A stretch of 64,000 nt of DNA from Microcebus murinus (lineage: Eukaryota > Chordata > Mammalia > Primates > Cheirogaleidae). The notes below the pieces were generated by a model, which worked only from the letters and a program-made list of their open reading frames with translations, did not search any database and had not been told where the DNA came from. Below are positions 62,136-64,000 of the stretch, piece after piece. The stretch's first letter is position 1. The number at the start of each line of letters is the position of its first letter. The stretch is taken from NCBI RefSeq assembly GCF_040939455.1, contig NC_134112.1, forward strand, positions 19,308,501-19,372,500, written 5' to 3'. A program made the position numbers and the translations under genes.

Positions 62136-64000
62136 TGTGCACAGTGCCAGGTACAAGGGCGAGAAGGGGCACAGGCAGGGCAAGAGGAGCCACACTCGAT
62201 TTTCAGCCTGGCCCTGTCTGTGTGAAAGGGGCTGTGGCCCCCACCTGGCTTGGCTACTAATAGGATCAAAACCCAGGACGTGTCCCCTATTCAGAAAGAT
62301 GCTCAGGACACTGCCACATTCCAGAGAAAGGTCACAGGTGACCCGAGGCACAGGCTGGACAGGAACCCCACATCACACAGGCCACAGGAGATGCTTGGCC
62401 AGGATAGCTGAGTCACTTTCCTCACCGTAGACAGTGCTGGAAGCACAGCTAGCCACGGGCAAAGCTTAGCAAAGCTGGCTCTTGCGAAGGACTAATTCAC
62501 GCCCCCAAGAATGAGTGTCCAAGGCCTGCTAACTAAAGCTGTCAGCAGAAGCCACCAAACTCTTGGACAGCGGGTCCCTGACAAGGGAGAAGGAGCCTTA
62601 CCCCCACCTGAGCTGGCCACTGGCCTTATTCAGCTCACAGCTAGATGCGGAGCCCTTCGTCCAAACAAAAGACACGCAGACGAATGCTACTGAGCCTGCA
62701 GTTGAACTGCCAAGTGAAACCGTGGTTTTATAAAAAGGCCCCAGGAGTAAGATCTTTTTGATACCCACACTCAGAGCTAGCCATCCACCACCTCCTTGCT
62801 ATTCTCAGCGACACGGGAAGACTGGGTACGCGTGGGTCCCTCCTAGTGGCTGCATCCCAGCACTGTCAGGATGGCAGATGCCCAGTCTTCTCTCTTTAAA
62901 GGACACTTCTAACGAAATGTCTTTAAGTCTTTCATATATGCTTGAACCGCATATTCTGTCACACAGATTTTGTTTTAAATGAAAACTCTGTGCAAACCGT
63001 TGCCATCAAATCCACCAGCCCTGAGCAAAGAGTCAGACAAAAAGGAAGGAGCAGACGACCAGGAATGCTCTGGAATCTGTTTCAGGAAGACACTGACCAC
63101 AGGCTGTACATGTTTGTCATTATGCGGAATACCATTCCCTGATCAATGACAGATGCCTGTCCTTCTGGTTTACCCAGGAGAATACCCCGAAGCCTCCCTT
63201 GCCTTTCCCTATCTACACTCGCTCAAGGCCTCCCTCTCCCCCAAGACGGGACAATCCTGGAGGGCACTCCTTCTGAATCTTCCAATTTGCATCCCAAAGC
63301 TTGGCCTTGGGAATGAGGGAGAGAGAGCGAAGTGGATTCCTGACCCCATAACTAAGGGCACAGAGACGGCCCAGGGGCCAGGTGCTAGCGTGTGGCACCG
63401 GTATGCAAACTTTTAAAGAAGGTTTGCCTCCCACTGCTCTTGGACCCAAGCAGAACAACTCACATGGTGTGCGTGAGCGTGGGAGGTGGCGAGCACAGCA
63501 CAGCGGCAGGGAGGGAGGAGGGGCTGGGTGCCAACCGCACCTTCGGCCCTCACTGCTCACTCTCAGCCCACGGACAGGCGCTTGTGCTCGCTGCGCCATA
63601 TTTCTTCTTGTGTGAACAGTGGACACCACCTCACCCCTCTCTGGACGGCCGTGAGGACTTAGCACTGCAATGTGAGCAGCCACGGAGCTCAGCCCTTTCC
63701 CTCCTGGGAACTCGACCAAAAAAACGGAGTGAAAGAAGCAACTGCTCAGATATGATAACTTCGCTCGCTGAAAGAAATTCACTCTGCTGTTTGTGTACCC
63801 ACAGTTTCAAAGGCAGCCTGAAAATATGACTATCTCCAAGGTGAGGAGAATGTTATATACAGTGGGAGGTGTCAAGTGCTCTTTGCAGGCCTGCTGCTCC
63901 ATGAAGGGCCCCGTGGCTGGGAGTGGGGGGGGGGCTCTGAGTTGATTCTGTGTCAATAAAGCAACGGTCCACTCAACACAGCTGAATTCATATTTAAGAG
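62136..64000. other. GC-richer unique intronic sequence
   Basis: Many overlapping chance frames on both strands. A G-run lies at 63926-63934. No repeat or exon recognised. Confidence 0.4.

Larger units (their letters stand above)
61521..64000 (-). other. BMPER: BMPER intron upstream of the VWC exon (partial)
   Basis: Intronic by position. It contains a MIR at about 61995-62135 and otherwise moderately GC-rich unique sequence. No VWC-like exon is visible. The 189-residue minus frame at 63213-63782 has no recognisable domain and looks like a chance frame. Confidence 0.7.

Noticed and set aside
63213..63782. 189-residue minus-strand open frame, the longest in the window
   Set aside because: No domain, no splice context and a composition typical of GC-rich random sequence. 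Competing long frames cover the same bases on the other strand.

Overview
The window is primate nuclear DNA, and the repeats point to a lemur (a strepsirrhine). It holds three dimeric Alu elements. Two of them (23.5 kb and 40.3 kb) carry the duplicated 'ggccaactaaaaatatat'-type linker that I associate with lemur Alus. L1 3' ends at 38.4, 42.9 and 46.7 kb have the G-rich 3' UTR and 'cccccataatatt' terminus that I associate with lemur L1s. MIR, L2, MER5A, MER20, MaLR LTRs, Tigger and hAT fossils confirm a placental mammal. There is no prokaryotic feature, and almost every long open frame is a chance frame or a transposon fragment.

One real coding segment was found. It is an 83-bp exon on the minus strand at 61438-61520 with a good acceptor (ttccag) and a perfect donor (gtaagt). 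It encodes the start of a von Willebrand factor C domain (CVFEGVQY ... KCTKCSC) that I recognise as BMPER (Crossveinless-2), a secreted BMP-binding regulator. The window is therefore an internal piece of BMPER read right to left. Bases 61521-64000 belong to the intron before the exon and bases 1-61437 to the intron after it. I found no second BMPER exon, so the downstream intron appears to exceed 61 kb.

Layout: 1-16 kb is mostly unique intron with MER5A, MLT1, two MIRs, an L2 end and a 1.36-kb hAT element at 11.97-13.33 kb. A solo retroviral LTR lies at about 16.43-16.94 kb. 18-29 kb holds MIR, MER20 and L2 fossils, a lemur Alu and an ancient repeat split by another element. 29.6-32.3 kb holds the same ancient repeat and an old L1 that contains an 84-bp copy of it. 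34.5-41.4 kb is a single old L1 carrying at least five later insertions plus a perfect 120-bp tandem duplication. 42.8-47 kb has a minus-strand L1 end, a copy of the ancient repeat, a hAT fossil and a 5'-inverted L1 lodged in a MIR. 47-64 kb is mostly unique sequence with microsatellites, L1, MIR, MaLR, Tigger and MER5A fossils and the BMPER exon.

No novel protein-coding system is visible. The interesting material is the structure of the insertions: nested retrotransposons with readable target-site duplications, two 5'-inverted (twin-primed) L1s, one probably with a 3' transduction, a templated 84-bp insertion, and exact tandem duplications. Repeat family names come from memory of consensus sequences and were not checked by search.
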